A stretch of 64,000 bases of DNA from Paramacrobiotus metropolitanus. Its lineage: Eukaryota; Tardigrada; Eutardigrada; Parachela; Macrobiotidae. The notes below the pieces were generated by a model. It was not told the DNA's origin, searched no databases, and was given only the letters and a program-made list of their open reading frames with translations. This document shows, one piece after another, positions 46,090 to 56,231 of this stretch (its first letter is position 1; every line of letters begins with the position of its first letter). The DNA lies in NCBI RefSeq assembly GCF_019649055.1, contig NW_026570513.1, forward strand, positions 1 through 64,000, read 5' to 3'. The translations under genes and the position numbers were made by a program.

Positions 46090-47650
46090 ACAGAAAATTC
46101 ACATCTAACACGCTTTTGCAGCGGTTCTGAATTTATATAGCCTAAAAAGTAATTGTACAAGCGGATGTCTTTAAGACTATTGAAGCGTCATCATCATTTC
46201 AGGCACCGATCTAAAGATGATTTGACCTAGTAGTGATTCCCGTAAGGGTCAAATCCGTGTCCGCTGTTTAAGTGAAAGCTTGAATGCGCTGGGCAATAGG
46301 CATCACACAACGTTCGCTAGGAAATAATTTCTACGGCCGCTGTTAAATCCCAATTGGAGTCTTTCGTCTCCGCTGTCGCAGGTTTTTCATTTGATTGGCA
46401 GTAGCGTGTTACTATAGTATTGGCAATAGCACAGTGTTGGCAGTATTGGCAGTAGCGTGCAGCCGTGCTGCAATGGGTCGTAAGAAAGCATTACCGCAAA
46501 TCTTTGTATTGCGGCTTACATTGCTTAGACGACTGCAAATGTGCGATGACTACGGCAATCTTAGTTTCCTAACTTCGAAATGTAGTTTTCCATAAATAAG
46601 CTACTTCCAAAGAAAGGATCAAGTATATCGGGATTAACCTTTCCATATAAGATCCCGTGTAGATTTCAAAATAACTGATCGGCCAATGTCAAAACGCCGG
46701 CAAAATTTCAGCCCGTCGAAAGTTTCTGTGGTTAAAACGTAGAAAGAATTTTCTGTATGCCCTATGTCTAAGAAATCAAAAACTGGTGGAAGACCCGCCT
46801 GACCTTTAAAGTGATTCACATATCCGAACCGTAAACGTCTACCGCATTATGGTTTTTCACCTTTAATGAAACAACAGTATGTGAATGTTTTAAATGAGTT
46901 GAAAGAGTTGTTCTACTTGTTCTGTTTATTGGTTTCTTAAGTTTGAGTGGAATTGGCGGTTTGCTTATAATTAACAAATAATTTCGGCCGTACTCTGCTA
47001 AATATAAGCACCACTTTAGTGAACCCAATTTGTGGCTATATTACTGCGGCCAAAAGTTTAGTCCTCGTTGCCTGATCGACAGCGTCCTTTTGAGAGCAAG
47101 AGCAGCAGGTGAAAGGGCAGCTTTCTGCCTTAAAAGGCATTACCTATAACAGCGAACGAGGAACTGCGAATTGTGTGAACCGCTGGGCATTGCCGCAGCA
47201 TTAGACCGATAAGGTATAAAGGCAGCACTGTGCCTGTAGAACATCCCCAACCGCGACAAATGGGGTGTGCCGTTGCACGTGCGCAGATCTGATCAAACGG
47301 GCCTCAATTTTGTTGTGCGGCAAAATTTCTCCGCAACTTCCGCCCTTTTTCCACATTCGGTTGACGGGAAGGAAACAAGTTTTGAGTTTGAAAAAAATAG
47401 CTGGGAGGCAATGGATATATAACGTAGATTTTTACAAACTATAACTCAGCACTGGATAGATATATAAGTCTTTATCGATCTAACTGAAACGCTATACTAA
47501 AAACTATCAACGACTTTTAGTTTAGAAACATAGGACTTATATATGAGGACAGATGGACAAGACAACGTCAAGTTACACAACGTTACTGGCGTTTAGTGAA
47601 TAGAAGTTATGACATTCAAACGGATGCATTTCCGTGTTGCGTAATGTGGC
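46090..47650. other. No gene recognised
   Basis: Minus-strand ORFs at 46634-46819 and 46816-47028 abut in different frames and look weakly protein-like (FYVLTTETFDGLKFCRRFDI), but no family was recognised. Confidence 0.35.
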
Positions 47651-47800
47651 TTTGTTGGCCAGTGCGTTGTACAGCAACAAACTGTGGTTCGAACGCCAAC
47701 CGGTACTTACGCAATGTGTAACAACTCTGTTGGCCAGTCAGTTGTGTAACAACTGACTGTTGTTCTTATGCCAACGTTTAGTACTACGTTGTTACATGTA
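47651..47800 (-). repeat. Imperfect 75-bp direct repeat, possibly within a 3' LTR
   Basis: TGTTGGCCAGT[G/C]... followed by TTGTACAGCAAC/TTGTGTAACAAC and GCCAAC recurs at about 47653 and 47728. It lies just beyond the polypurine tract of the minus-strand integrase remnant, which is where that element's 3' LTR should be. Confidence 0.5.
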
Positions 47801-47819
47801 CACATGATAACTCATGTTG

Positions 47820-47834
47820 TACTCCCCTTCTAAA
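47820..47834 (-). other. Polypurine tract of a Ty3/gypsy remnant
   Basis: On the minus strand AGAAGGGGAGT lies just after the integrase C-terminal ORF, the expected place for plus-strand priming next to the 3' LTR. Inferred from position and composition. Confidence 0.45.
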
Positions 47835-47850
47835 GAAAAATAATTGAAAA

Positions 47851-48560
47851 TTATTTATAAACTGGTCTTGGTTTTCTTTCGCGTAAATTGTATCTTGGCT
47901 CGTTATTGTCCCCGTATGGTGTTCTCGTGTCGCTTCTAATGTCCCTGTTCTCGTTTGCACCTTGTTCGTTTGGAGTCGTTTTAGCGAGTTGGATATTCTC
48001 TTCTTCATCAGACTTGTCGTACCACGGTTTCAGTTTGGAAACGTGGACAACGTCCCTCTTGCGTCTTCCGTTTACGTTCTCAATTTCATAGTTTACATTG
48101 TTCAACTGTCGAATAACGCGGTATGGTCCGTGCCAATGTTTTAGCAGTTCCTTGGTAAGCCGAGTGCCGGCTGGGATAATTTTGCCATCTTTGTTCACAA
48201 GTCGAGGTACGTTCTAGCGATATACGAGGTCATTTGGTTCGTACTGCGCAGCTACTCTCCTCTCGTTATATGGTACTTGATTACTCTCCTTTCCATCAAT
48301 ACATCGTAGTTTGGCTAATTCCTGTGCATCTTTTATATACTCCGTAGTCTCTTTCACGTAAGGGTCAAGGTCGTGAATGGCTTCCGGTTTGTTTAATGCT
48401 GTGTCAAGGGCAGATGTTGCTTGCTGTCCATCTAGAAGTTCGTATGGAGAGAATTTAGTAGTGGCGTTGACTGTTGTATTAATGCAGCGTGTTACGAAGG
48501 GCAAGTAATTATCCCATTTATTGTGGTCGTCGCAGTATTTCGACAGACAATAACTTTCGA
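47851..48560 (-). pseudogene. Ty3/gypsy integrase C-terminal fragment
   Basis: On the minus strand NKWDNYLPFVTRCINTTVNA and FSPYELLDGQQ close the integrase core. A TAG near 48215 interrupts. The frame then resumes with KHWHGPYRVIRQLNNVNYEI and RDVVHVSKLKPWYD, the GPY/F-type C-terminal module that ends Ty3/gypsy integrases, and the acidic tail YNLRERKPRP. Everything upstream of the late core is missing: the large element's left end begins soon after. Confidence 0.9.
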
Positions 48561-48767
48561 CGAATCAAAATTGCGCGGGGGAAGTCCTACGAAGAGCTTG
48601 TTGGAACGCTATTTCCTGAGCACTGTGTAAACCCGAACGATAGGGTGCGTGTGGTACTCATTATCTGGTGTACATGGACTCCACTTTCTCCAGTCCCATA
48701 ATGCCTGCTGTGGATCTAAAACTGAAACCATTTTGGCAATAATTTTGGCACTGTAGGAAATACAAAA

Positions 48768-48788
48768 CTCTAGACAGAGTGTCTAGAG
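48768..48788. repeat. Perfect palindrome CTCTAGACA-GAG-TGTCTAGAG
   Basis: Nine-base arms and a three-base loop, 50 bases before the likely left border of the large retroelement. Confidence 0.8.
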
Positions 48789-48838
48789 TAAATCTACAGT
48801 TTAAGATAAAGTTGCCAGTTGCCAGTAACTGTTCCTAA

Positions 48839-49560
48839 TGTGACACATTATTGCTGATATCATGTGTACCTTAAACCGATAAAATACTGTAGAGAATTTT
48901 ATGTGTCGTGTTGTGTCAGTTCCAGTATGAAAATTAACTGAACACCGAATTATCGGACAAATCAACATGCACATGTTGATTTTCGATTCTGCCGTGTGGG
49001 AGTAGGATCACACGCCGGATGTACGTACTGATGCTGACTGTCCGCCTTCCACCTGCAACACAACGGATAATCTAGTCAATCAATGCTGTGATTTGCTGTT
49101 CTCTTTTGCTAGCGGTGTATATGATGTCATAACGCGAAGTCTATATAAGTTTTGGTCGTCACTAATATCGGTATCAGTAGTCTGAGATTTACTTCGGAGA
49201 CTGCTTCTAATTACGATTTCCTAGCGTTGTGAACTGTGATGTGAATTGGATAAAGAGACAGCAATACTTGTTCCTACTGAAGTGCATAGTTGTTCCCGGA
49301 TTATCGCTTAGTATACAGGTTTGCTAGTGACACAATCGTCCTAGCTCTTGCCGATCCTCACAGAACTTACGACCGGAAGTTGTGGTTAGCTCGTTCCTGA
49401 GGGATTCCTGACTCGTGTTCCTGAATCGTTCGTCTTATTTCCACCATAGTTCTTCTGTTACAGTTTGAGAGTACGAGTGCCTACCGATTGAGCATTACAG
49501 GCGTGGAAGAGTAAAGATTGTTCATGGAGCCTTAAACGGCGTGAACGCTTATACACGACA
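48839..49560 (+). other. Putative 5' LTR of the large Ty3/gypsy-like element
   Basis: The right border is set by the primer-binding-like site at 49561, and the LTR would end ...ACGACA. A TATA box and initiator lie inside. The left border is a guess (TGTGACACATT at 48839), because no matching 3' LTR was recognised in the window. No ORF lies within. Confidence 0.4.
49142..49180 (+). promoter_or_regulatory. TATA box and initiator-like site in the putative LTR
   Basis: TATATAAG at 49142-49149, with a TATCAGTAGTCTG initiator-like sequence about 25-30 bases downstream. This spacing is typical of RNA polymerase II promoters in Ty3/gypsy LTRs. Confidence 0.45.
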
Positions 49561-49577
49561 TGGCGCCCACCGGTGTC
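49561..49577 (+). other. Primer-binding-like site TGGCGCCCACCGGTGTC
   Basis: Starts with TGG and shares TGGCGCCCA with sites that pair with the 3' end of lysine tRNAs. The rest does not match the usual site, so the primer is uncertain. Position downstream of an ...ACA end fits a retroelement. Confidence 0.5.
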
Positions 49578-50342
49578 TTTTAATTTTCCCGATGTAACAG
49601 AAAATTATTGGTGGAAAGTTTGATGGTAATTCATGCGTAAAAGTGGTCCGTTCTTGAAAGGCGTCGAACCGCAAAGGTACGCCGAAGGAGGTCAGCGTTC
49701 CTGATCTGGCCTAGTTAATTTATTTCAGCGAGCTTCCTCGCAATTGTGAGCTTCCTCACTGGTGAGCTTCCTCGCCAATTAAATTAATTTAATTTAATTT
49801 GGACCGTAGGATTAAACAGTCGAAACCTCAAAGGTCGGCTGTGTAGATAATTGGTATTTGTGTGGGTAATTTCCGGGTTGTGTGCGCAAAGCAGTAACCG
49901 CGGCGAATAAAGCGTAATCTGCAGTGTCAGTGTACCTGGCCTGCAGATAGATCAGATAGTGACTACCGAGCCATTGTCGGTGGCTAGGTGAGATAACGAT
50001 CTCCAGCAGCTAGATAAAGGCAAGCCGCAAGCGGTAGCCAGAATCAGCAGCTAGAGAGAGTTGACCGTGAAAAAGGTAAACACCGGCAAACGGTGATTGA
50101 CCTGTGAATTTTAAAATTACGGCAGCACGCAAAGTGCAGCAGCGTAATTTTAGGAATTTGTTACAGTCGAAACCGCAAAGGTCGGCTGTGTCTAAACTCA
50201 CTGAACAATTCAAACCTAAAAGGAGGATTGGGAAGTGACGTAGCAGTAATTGCACAATTGCAATTTAGGAAACAGTAGCACAATCGCTGCTGTCTGTAAT
50301 ATTTTAATTAGCCGCAAAGGTTAATTCTAAAATAAAGGCAAA
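49578..50342 (+). other. Leader of the large retroelement with internal repeats
   Basis: No ORF. A 28-base phrase (CAGTCGAAACC[T/G]CAAAGGTCGG...) occurs at 49817-49844 and 50164-50191 with one mismatch, and related CCGCAAAGGT pieces lie at about 49669 and 50313. GAGCTTCCTC occurs three times in 49735-49775. The repeats could be packaging or structural elements of the RNA, but this is inference. Confidence 0.6.
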
Positions 50343-53070
50343 ATGTCGGGCGGTTCGATTCCTAGAAATCGCCCACCACCGCGTAAAATCCCAGATAATA
50401 AAGTGATCATTGGGGCGTATGATGGGTCGAGAGCCCAGACAAGGTTCAAATTCAACGCAAAAGAAATTCCGTTGAATTTGATGTACTTTACATGTTGAAC
50501 CACCAGAAGCACAAGATGCATTCTGTTGGAAGTCATGGATTGATTACCAGGAAATCAGGCGGTACTTAAATTCCAAAACGAGATTACCAGCATATTTTAA
50601 ACCTTGGATTGAGTACGAGGGATGTATCCCTGAAGCTTACCTAGACATCACTGATGAGCAGTTTAAAGCGGCTTTGCAGGATGCAAACAGGTGGCTGCCA
50701 GAATACACGGAAGATTTGAATAGACGAAGAGAGGCGGCCCAAGCTGCACTTACAGCGTCAAAAGCAACCGGAAAAACTCCAAAAAAACAGGCAGCAAATG
50801 AGCGCGTCACGCGCGGCGCCAAGGAGAGAATTCCAGCCCAGGCATCCGGTGCGATACTGGATGAACCCATATCGGAAACTCCAAGCGTGGCCGAGAGCCA
50901 GACAGAACCCCAGTCGTCCCAGTCGGACAATAACTTGATAGCATTGTCGGCTGCGGACAAAGCGGATATCTCCGAGGGATCTGAAACAAGAGCAAGTAAA
51001 AGTATTCGCGGTGGAACAATGACATTCCACCCGGCACAACTAAAATTACATAGTTTTGTGTCGGAAAAAGATTTTGAACAACCAGATGAGGACTTTCTTA
51101 CTCAAGCTAGGGAAGTCGATGAGCAGTTAGCTGCGGCAGAAACTGACCAGGACGTGGGCTTGATAGTTCGGCAAACTATGCCCGTATTGATCCAAAGTCT
51201 CCGCACGCTCATCGCATCTACAAAATCAAAAGTTGATGAAATGGGTAATACAGTGTCGTTAGACGCTCGTGTTGATGAGGAAAGAAATCTAAAACTTAAA
51301 TATCAATCAGATTTCAACGAAATGCGTATTAAATTTGAAAATGAACAAATAGAAAATGACAGATTGGCCAACGAAATACGCATTGCGAATGATAATCTAC
51401 ACGGTTTAAGAAAAGCCAACAGAAATGCGGAAGTCGCATTTAATGCACTGAAAGATGAGCGCGACACCTTAAAAGATACGAACCGAAGTTTGGAAAAACA
51501 GTTGGAAGACGCTCAGAGAGATTTTTCAAGTGCGAAAGCTACGAGTGATGGTCTCAGTGCTCAACCAACACCGGACACAGCGAAACTAATTGCTGATTTA
51601 GACAAAAAATTCAATAAAGCACTGAGGGATTTGAGTGCCGAAAAAGATGCGCACAAAGTCACAAATAAAAAACTGACTGATACGCAGAATTTGTCCACAA
51701 AACTCACCAAAGATTTGGAAGATGAAAAGAAGCGGGCTAAAGACGCGGAAGAGTCTCTTCAAAGGGATCTCACGCATGTGAGAGTCCAGCTCAATAACAA
51801 GTCTTCAGTCGGCAGGATGCATATTCCTAAGGAAAAGGATGATTTATCTCAAAAGGAAATTGAAAGGTTACAAGGTTTGTTGAATACAGAGCGAGAAACT
51901 GTTCAGAAAGCTCAAAAAGAATTAAATGGTTTGAAAAACGATAAAAGATGCAGTAACTGCGAGAACGCGATCCAAGCGAAGAATAAAGCACAAGCCGATG
52001 CCTACGAAAAATCTGAAGCATGCAACCGGTTATATGCGGAAAATGCGCAATGCCGAAAAGAATGGCATGAAAAACATGATCAGCTTACCAAGATGGAAGT
52101 GGATTTTAGGGAAGCATGCAACGAACTTCTCCAGCTTCGAAATCCAGATGTTGCTCTTGGTGGCGCTGAGAGATATTTCCAAAGGGAAGCACCGGTAGCA
52201 ACAGGACACGTATTACGTCCTCCCGCATTTACACCATTCAATCCCCAAAATTTCCCTTCATACGTTGATCAGCCCTTAGCTACTGGCAGTAATCCAGCTG
52301 GTATTTTGCGGAGGCCCAGACAGGAATCGCGAGTCGAATTCTCGGAGGCTCACTCTATGCCCCGCTCGTCCTCAGAGAGCCAAATTCCCAAGGAAACGGC
52401 ACTTGCCAAACAGAAGAAAAATAGTTCGACAGATTTACGCCAGCAAATTTTAAAAAGAACAGCTGATGACTCTGGCCGCCCGATGCGTGGATCTGAACAC
52501 AGGGACAGTTCAGATACAGAAAACGAATTTGGGGATGATGTTCTACTGGATGATGAGCACCGTCGCCCTAGCAGCACAACCAGTAATGAGTCCACTTCCA
52601 GAAACCCTCAGTTGGAAGAATGGCTAATTAAACAAACCCAAATTTCTGACAGAACCGCGCTTACACAAGAAAGCGTGGTGGAATTAATAGCAAAACTGGC
52701 GGAAAATGACAGTGATAAAACGGTAGGAGGCATGAAGCTCCTTACCTTCGATGATTCCCATCCAGAAAAATTCCAGAAGTGGCTCATGAATGTGGAGCAG
52801 TGTCGCACCACAAATAATTGGAATGATGAGGTTACCTGTCGCAGAGTAACCGGCGCATTTACTGGAGCGTCCTTCCAATGGTTCGAAAAATTCTGGAGAG
52901 ACAATAAAGGCAAATCATGGTCTGATTTCTTCAAGCCGGCTATTGTAGAGCACTTTAACGGCTCTCTTTCTAAAGCCGATATTCGAAGAAAAATGAATAA
53001 CCACAAATTGGAGTTTATGAACCAGTTCGTGCTTACCTGGATAGCTTCCTCCCATGGTTCGAAGAACTAA
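50343..53070 (+). CDS. Gag, very long, coiled-coil rich (frameshifted twice)
   Basis: ATG 50343 opens 51 codons (SGGSIPRNRPPPRKIP...) ending at a TGA near 50496. A one-base shift there joins the 2.5-kb frame that stays open to 53070. Residues coded by about 51100-52100 form a long charged coiled coil (NEQIENDRLANEIRIANDNL, SLEKQLEDAQRDF, QKEIERLQGLLNTERETVQK). A Ser-rich segment follows, then a capsid-like retrotransposon Gag domain (TFDDSHPEKFQKWLMNVEQC, FQWFEKFWRDNKGKSWSDF). Its last third continues in another frame after a break near 53036. Gag forms the particle that encloses the RNA. The coiled coil is much longer than in typical Ty3/gypsy Gag. The two shifts may be decay or sequencing indels. 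Confidence 0.85.
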
Positions 53071-55271
53071 AAGTATCCGATGAAGAACAGGTTGAGGCAC
53101 TTCTGGAGGGCGTGCAGGAGCACAGACCGGCATGGTTTCGTGAAATCTATAACACAGCGCCAAAAAATTATACGGAATTTGAAAAGAAGTTGCAGGAGTG
53201 TGAGAAGTTATGGAAGCGAATGAATAAAGATAAAAAGGCACCTGAATCAACACAGAAAAGGGCTCCTTCAGAACCGAGAAGCGCCGGAAATAATAATAAT
53301 AATAATAACTCGAATTATGAGTATCGAGGCGGCCGTGGCGGCTCGTCTCAAAGAGCAAATTATTATTCAAACCGGGGAGGCCGAGGAAATTACGGCAATA
53401 ATCGAGGCGGATACTCCCGCTCGTACACGGAAACGGTGATTCCACAGCCGCAGAATTCGGTGGCTCCAGTCCAACCTGTCCTGAATGTATCCCAGCCGCA
53501 GTTTGTCCCAGTCCCGGTGTTTCAACAGCCCCAATACGTTGAGCAACAATACCCGGTGCAATTTGCACAGACCTTTCCGCAGCCTATTCCCATGCAGGCT
53601 CCGATACCCGTTCCGATGCAAATGATGAATCTGATGATGCCGGTTATGCAGCCGCAGTTCCAGCAACCAGTACAGAACTTCGATCCGCAGTACCAACAGG
53701 ATGGCCCTGCGAATAATAATAATTACAATGGTGGTAATAATCGGGGAAATTACCGAAATAATAATAATAATAATTATCGCGGACGAGGTGGCTTTAACAA
53801 CAATAATAACCGCCAGCAAAATCAGAACGAAAATTATCGTCCGAATCAACAGGCTGGAAATCAACCCCCGTTTGACGAAAGAAACATTTTAAAGGATAAA
53901 TGGCGAACAAATCGCGGAGTCGAGATTTGTTTCCGCTGCCATGGTTTACATCCGGCTGCTGGTTGTACCAATCAGTTCGTACTTCCTCGTCAGTATGAAC
54001 CGTCTGCAGAATTGTTGGCTCGGTATAATAACCCGCAACAGCAAATAAACATGATGGAATTGGACTTACCTGCTGGTTTGTCTTCTCCGATGCCCCAGTG
54101 CAACAAAATGGAAGTCCAGGACTTTTCGCAATATCCTCTAGCGGACCACGTTTGTCTGTTGCCGACGCTTGATGCTCAGGCTTGGTATTCTGTAATTGAT
54201 ATAAATTATCAGAAAGTGAAGACTATGCTGGATACCGGTTATAGCATTTCCGTTATGTCGTTAAAAATGGCTAAAGATTTAAAATTAAATATTCACCGCT
54301 GCCCCGATCACATTAAGGGCAGGGTTGTACATACAGCCTACCAGGGGAGACAGTTAATCGAGCCGCTTTCGGTAGTGGTCACCATCCATGAATTCGGGAT
54401 GGCTTTTGAGCACGCAGTCCTTGTGAGTTCCACTTTTGATAGGGACCACGTTGTTTTAGGTTTAGACTTTTTAGCTACAAAGCCTTTTATTTTAGACATG
54501 AACACAATGACTTGGCGTCTCTCGCGTAGACAGCCTAATGCTCCGGCATTTTTCCGTCGTGAAACTCACCTGACGTCGGATGTCATCCGCTCACACGATT
54601 TTGACCCGTTAATTCCTGCGGGAGTTAAGCCGTCCCCGTCGATTCCCGCGCTGATGTTAACAGAGCGCATCGGTGTCGCTAAAGAAGCAAAATTTGTGCC
54701 TTATGAGTCTGCACATTTAATTTTAGCGAAAGCAGATCCAGAAATTTGTATTTTACACTTACAAAAGGCCAAGCAGGAGTGGCCGCGTCCAGTCCCGTCG
54801 CCACCAGCGATAAAAGTAGCCAATGCTCCAGTAAAAGCGGAAGTTAAAGAAATTGTGCCCGTGCAGGCGGTGCCGACCAAAAAGGGATCAGATCAACGTG
54901 ACGAAGAGTTTGTCCGAAGTGTTGTCCAGGAGATGATTCGTCAATATCTCCCGAGAGCAGCTTCCGTCGCGGATGAACCTGTTCGTCCTGCAATTAAAAA
55001 AGAAATTCAGACAGAGAAACACCCAGAACCAAATCAAGTTCGTGGGAGAGGCGGCGAAATAATTGTAAATAATATGCAGTTAAGTTCGCGGGGGAGAGAA
55101 CAGGCGCTTTTTCTTCCGCCAATTCAAAAGGAAAAAGTTTCACAGCCGTCTCCGGCAAGCTGTCCGATTACCTCGTCTTCGGCATTGGTCAGTCCTGTGC
55201 CTAATCCTGGTTCCAGTCAAGTTCGTGGGGGGACGATTCCTTACAACTCCCGATCCAAATCTCTTCTGTAG
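53037..55271 (+). CDS. Gag C-terminus, nucleocapsid and aspartic protease
   Basis: Continues the capsid domain (VSDEEQVEALLEGVQEHRPA, YTEFEKKLQECEKLW). It then has Arg/Gly and poly-Asn tracts coded by AAT repeats (about 53285-53410, 53710-53860) around a Pro/Gln-rich block, and a zinc-knuckle variant CFRCHGLHPAAGC (CX2CX3HX4C, one residue shorter than canonical). A retropepsin follows: active site VKTMLDTGYSISVMS (about 54215) and the flap/second motif VVLGLDFL (about 54465). A Lys/Pro-rich tail carries QVRGRGGEI and QVRGGTIP. The protease would cleave the Gag-Pol precursor. The frame ends at a TAG six bases before the next ORF in another frame. Confidence 0.85.
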   Translation: MDSFLPWFEELKVSDEEQVEALLEGVQEHRPAWFREIYNTAPKNYTEFEKKLQECEKLWKRMNKDKKAPESTQKRAPSEPRSAGNNNNNNNSNYEYRGGRGGSSQRANYYSNRGGRGNYGNNRGGYSRSYTETVIPQPQNSVAPVQPVLNVSQPQFVPVPVFQQPQYVEQQYPVQFAQTFPQPIPMQAPIPVPMQMMNLMMPVMQPQFQQPVQNFDPQYQQDGPANNNNYNGGNNRGNYRNNNNNNYRGRGGFNNNNNRQQNQNENYRPNQQAGNQPPFDERNILKDKWRTNRGVEICFRCHGLHPAAGCTNQFVLPRQYEPSAELLARYNNPQQQINMMELDLPAGLSSPMPQCNKMEVQDFSQYPLADHVCLLPTLDAQAWYSVIDINYQKVKTMLDTGYSISVMSLKMAKDLKLNIHRCPDHIKGRVVHTAYQGRQLIEPLSVVVTIHEFGMAFEHAVLVSSTFDRDHVVLGLDFLATKPFILDMNTMTWRLSRRQPNAPAFFRRETHLTSDVIRSHDFDPLIPAGVKPSPSIPALMLTERIGVAKEAKFVPYESAHLILAKADPEICILHLQKAKQEWPRPVPSPPAIKVANAPVKAEVKEIVPVQAVPTKKGSDQRDEEFVRSVVQEMIRQYLPRAASVADEPVRPAIKKEIQTEKHPEPNQVRGRGGEIIVNNMQLSSRGREQALFLPPIQKEKVSQPSPASCPITSSSALVSPVPNPGSSQVRGGTIPYNSRSKSLL

Positions 55272-55276
55272 ATGCA

Positions 55277-56126
55277 GTGTTGAAGCAACATCCTGCGGCA
55301 AAGTATCTCTACATGGGCGTTTTAGAGAAATCAGCCAAGGTTGTCGAATGTCTTAGCATGGATAATAAACTGCTAAATGTCATACCTGTTGAACGCGATC
55401 GCAGAGACGTTGATGAAGTCCACGATTATCCGTCTTATATGGCGCGGAACCCAGAATTGAAAAAGTGGATGACGCCAATGGATAGGCCACAGGATAAACA
55501 GTTGTTCCCTTCGGAGCAACGTTTCAGAGATCCCCAGTTTTGGTGCGAAACTCAGCAGCAGTGTGTTGATAGCCGGATGTGGTACGTCGTTGCATGCTAA
55601 TACGAATTTTACCAAGTACGAAATCAATCGGTTCATAATCTGCGAAGGAATTCTATGCAGAGTGCCCGATCATTCTGGTGCGTGTCCGAGAATTTATATG
55701 CCGCACCAATGGCGACAAAAGTTGATAGCCTGCTTTCATGAAATTTTAATTCATAAGCAAGCTTACGGTCGGCATGAGAAATTATACCCGTATTTAGTCA
55801 AGCTTTTTTATTGGCCTGATTGTATTATTGAAATTGAATGGTATGAAAAGAATTGTGACGTATGTCGAAATTCAGTAAATGATCGTCGGCATTTTGAAAC
55901 TCTGAAGCGTACCGAACAATTACATGCTCAGAAAGCTACAGGAAAACGTAATGTCACCTTTTCCGTCGATAATCTAGCCCCGGCAGGAGAATTCGAAAAT
56001 GGTAGCTTCGTCCCTGCTGATGGAATGAAACCCATTAATATCGGCCCGTGTCCGGTCTCCTACGAAGATAGGAGACCGGACACGGGCGGAGAAGCAAAGA
56101 GAAATAAACTGCCAATTGATTGGTAA
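55277..56126 (+). CDS. Extra zinc-binding (integrase H2C2-like) module upstream of RT
   Basis: Two overlapping frames (55277-55600, 55563-56126) read as one module with a shift near 55590. The first has HDYPSYMARNPELKKWMTP and QFWCETQQQC. The second has FIICEGILCRVPD, YMPHQWRQKLIACFHEILIH, LYPYLVKLFYWPDCI and KNCDVCRNS. The spacing (H...H, a FYWP block, then CX2C) is that of the integrase N-terminal zinc-binding domain, normally found only after RNase H. It resembles the ORF after the integrase (60070-60972) more than the integrase's own copy. It lacks a catalytic core. It may be a domesticated RNA/DNA-binding domain of the element. Confidence 0.65.
56044..56087. repeat. Perfect 19-bp stem hairpin with 6-base loop
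   Basis: GCCCGTGTCCGGTCTCCTA (56044-56062), loop CGAAGA, exact complement at 56069-56087. It lies inside the end of the extra zinc-binding ORF, about 40 bases before its stop and upstream of pol. Very stable when transcribed. Confidence 0.95.
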
Positions 56127-56231
56127 CTCACCGCAGGAGCCTAAGTTGATCAGTGATCAAATGTCGGATCTGCTTCCTCCGGCGGTCAGGGCATCTTACG
56201 ACTCCCCTGTGGATGTCGACATCAACGAACA

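Noticed and set aside
53367-53864. 165-codon minus-strand ORF rich in Ile
   Set aside because: It is the complement of the AAT-coded poly-Asn and Pro/Gln stretch of Gag.
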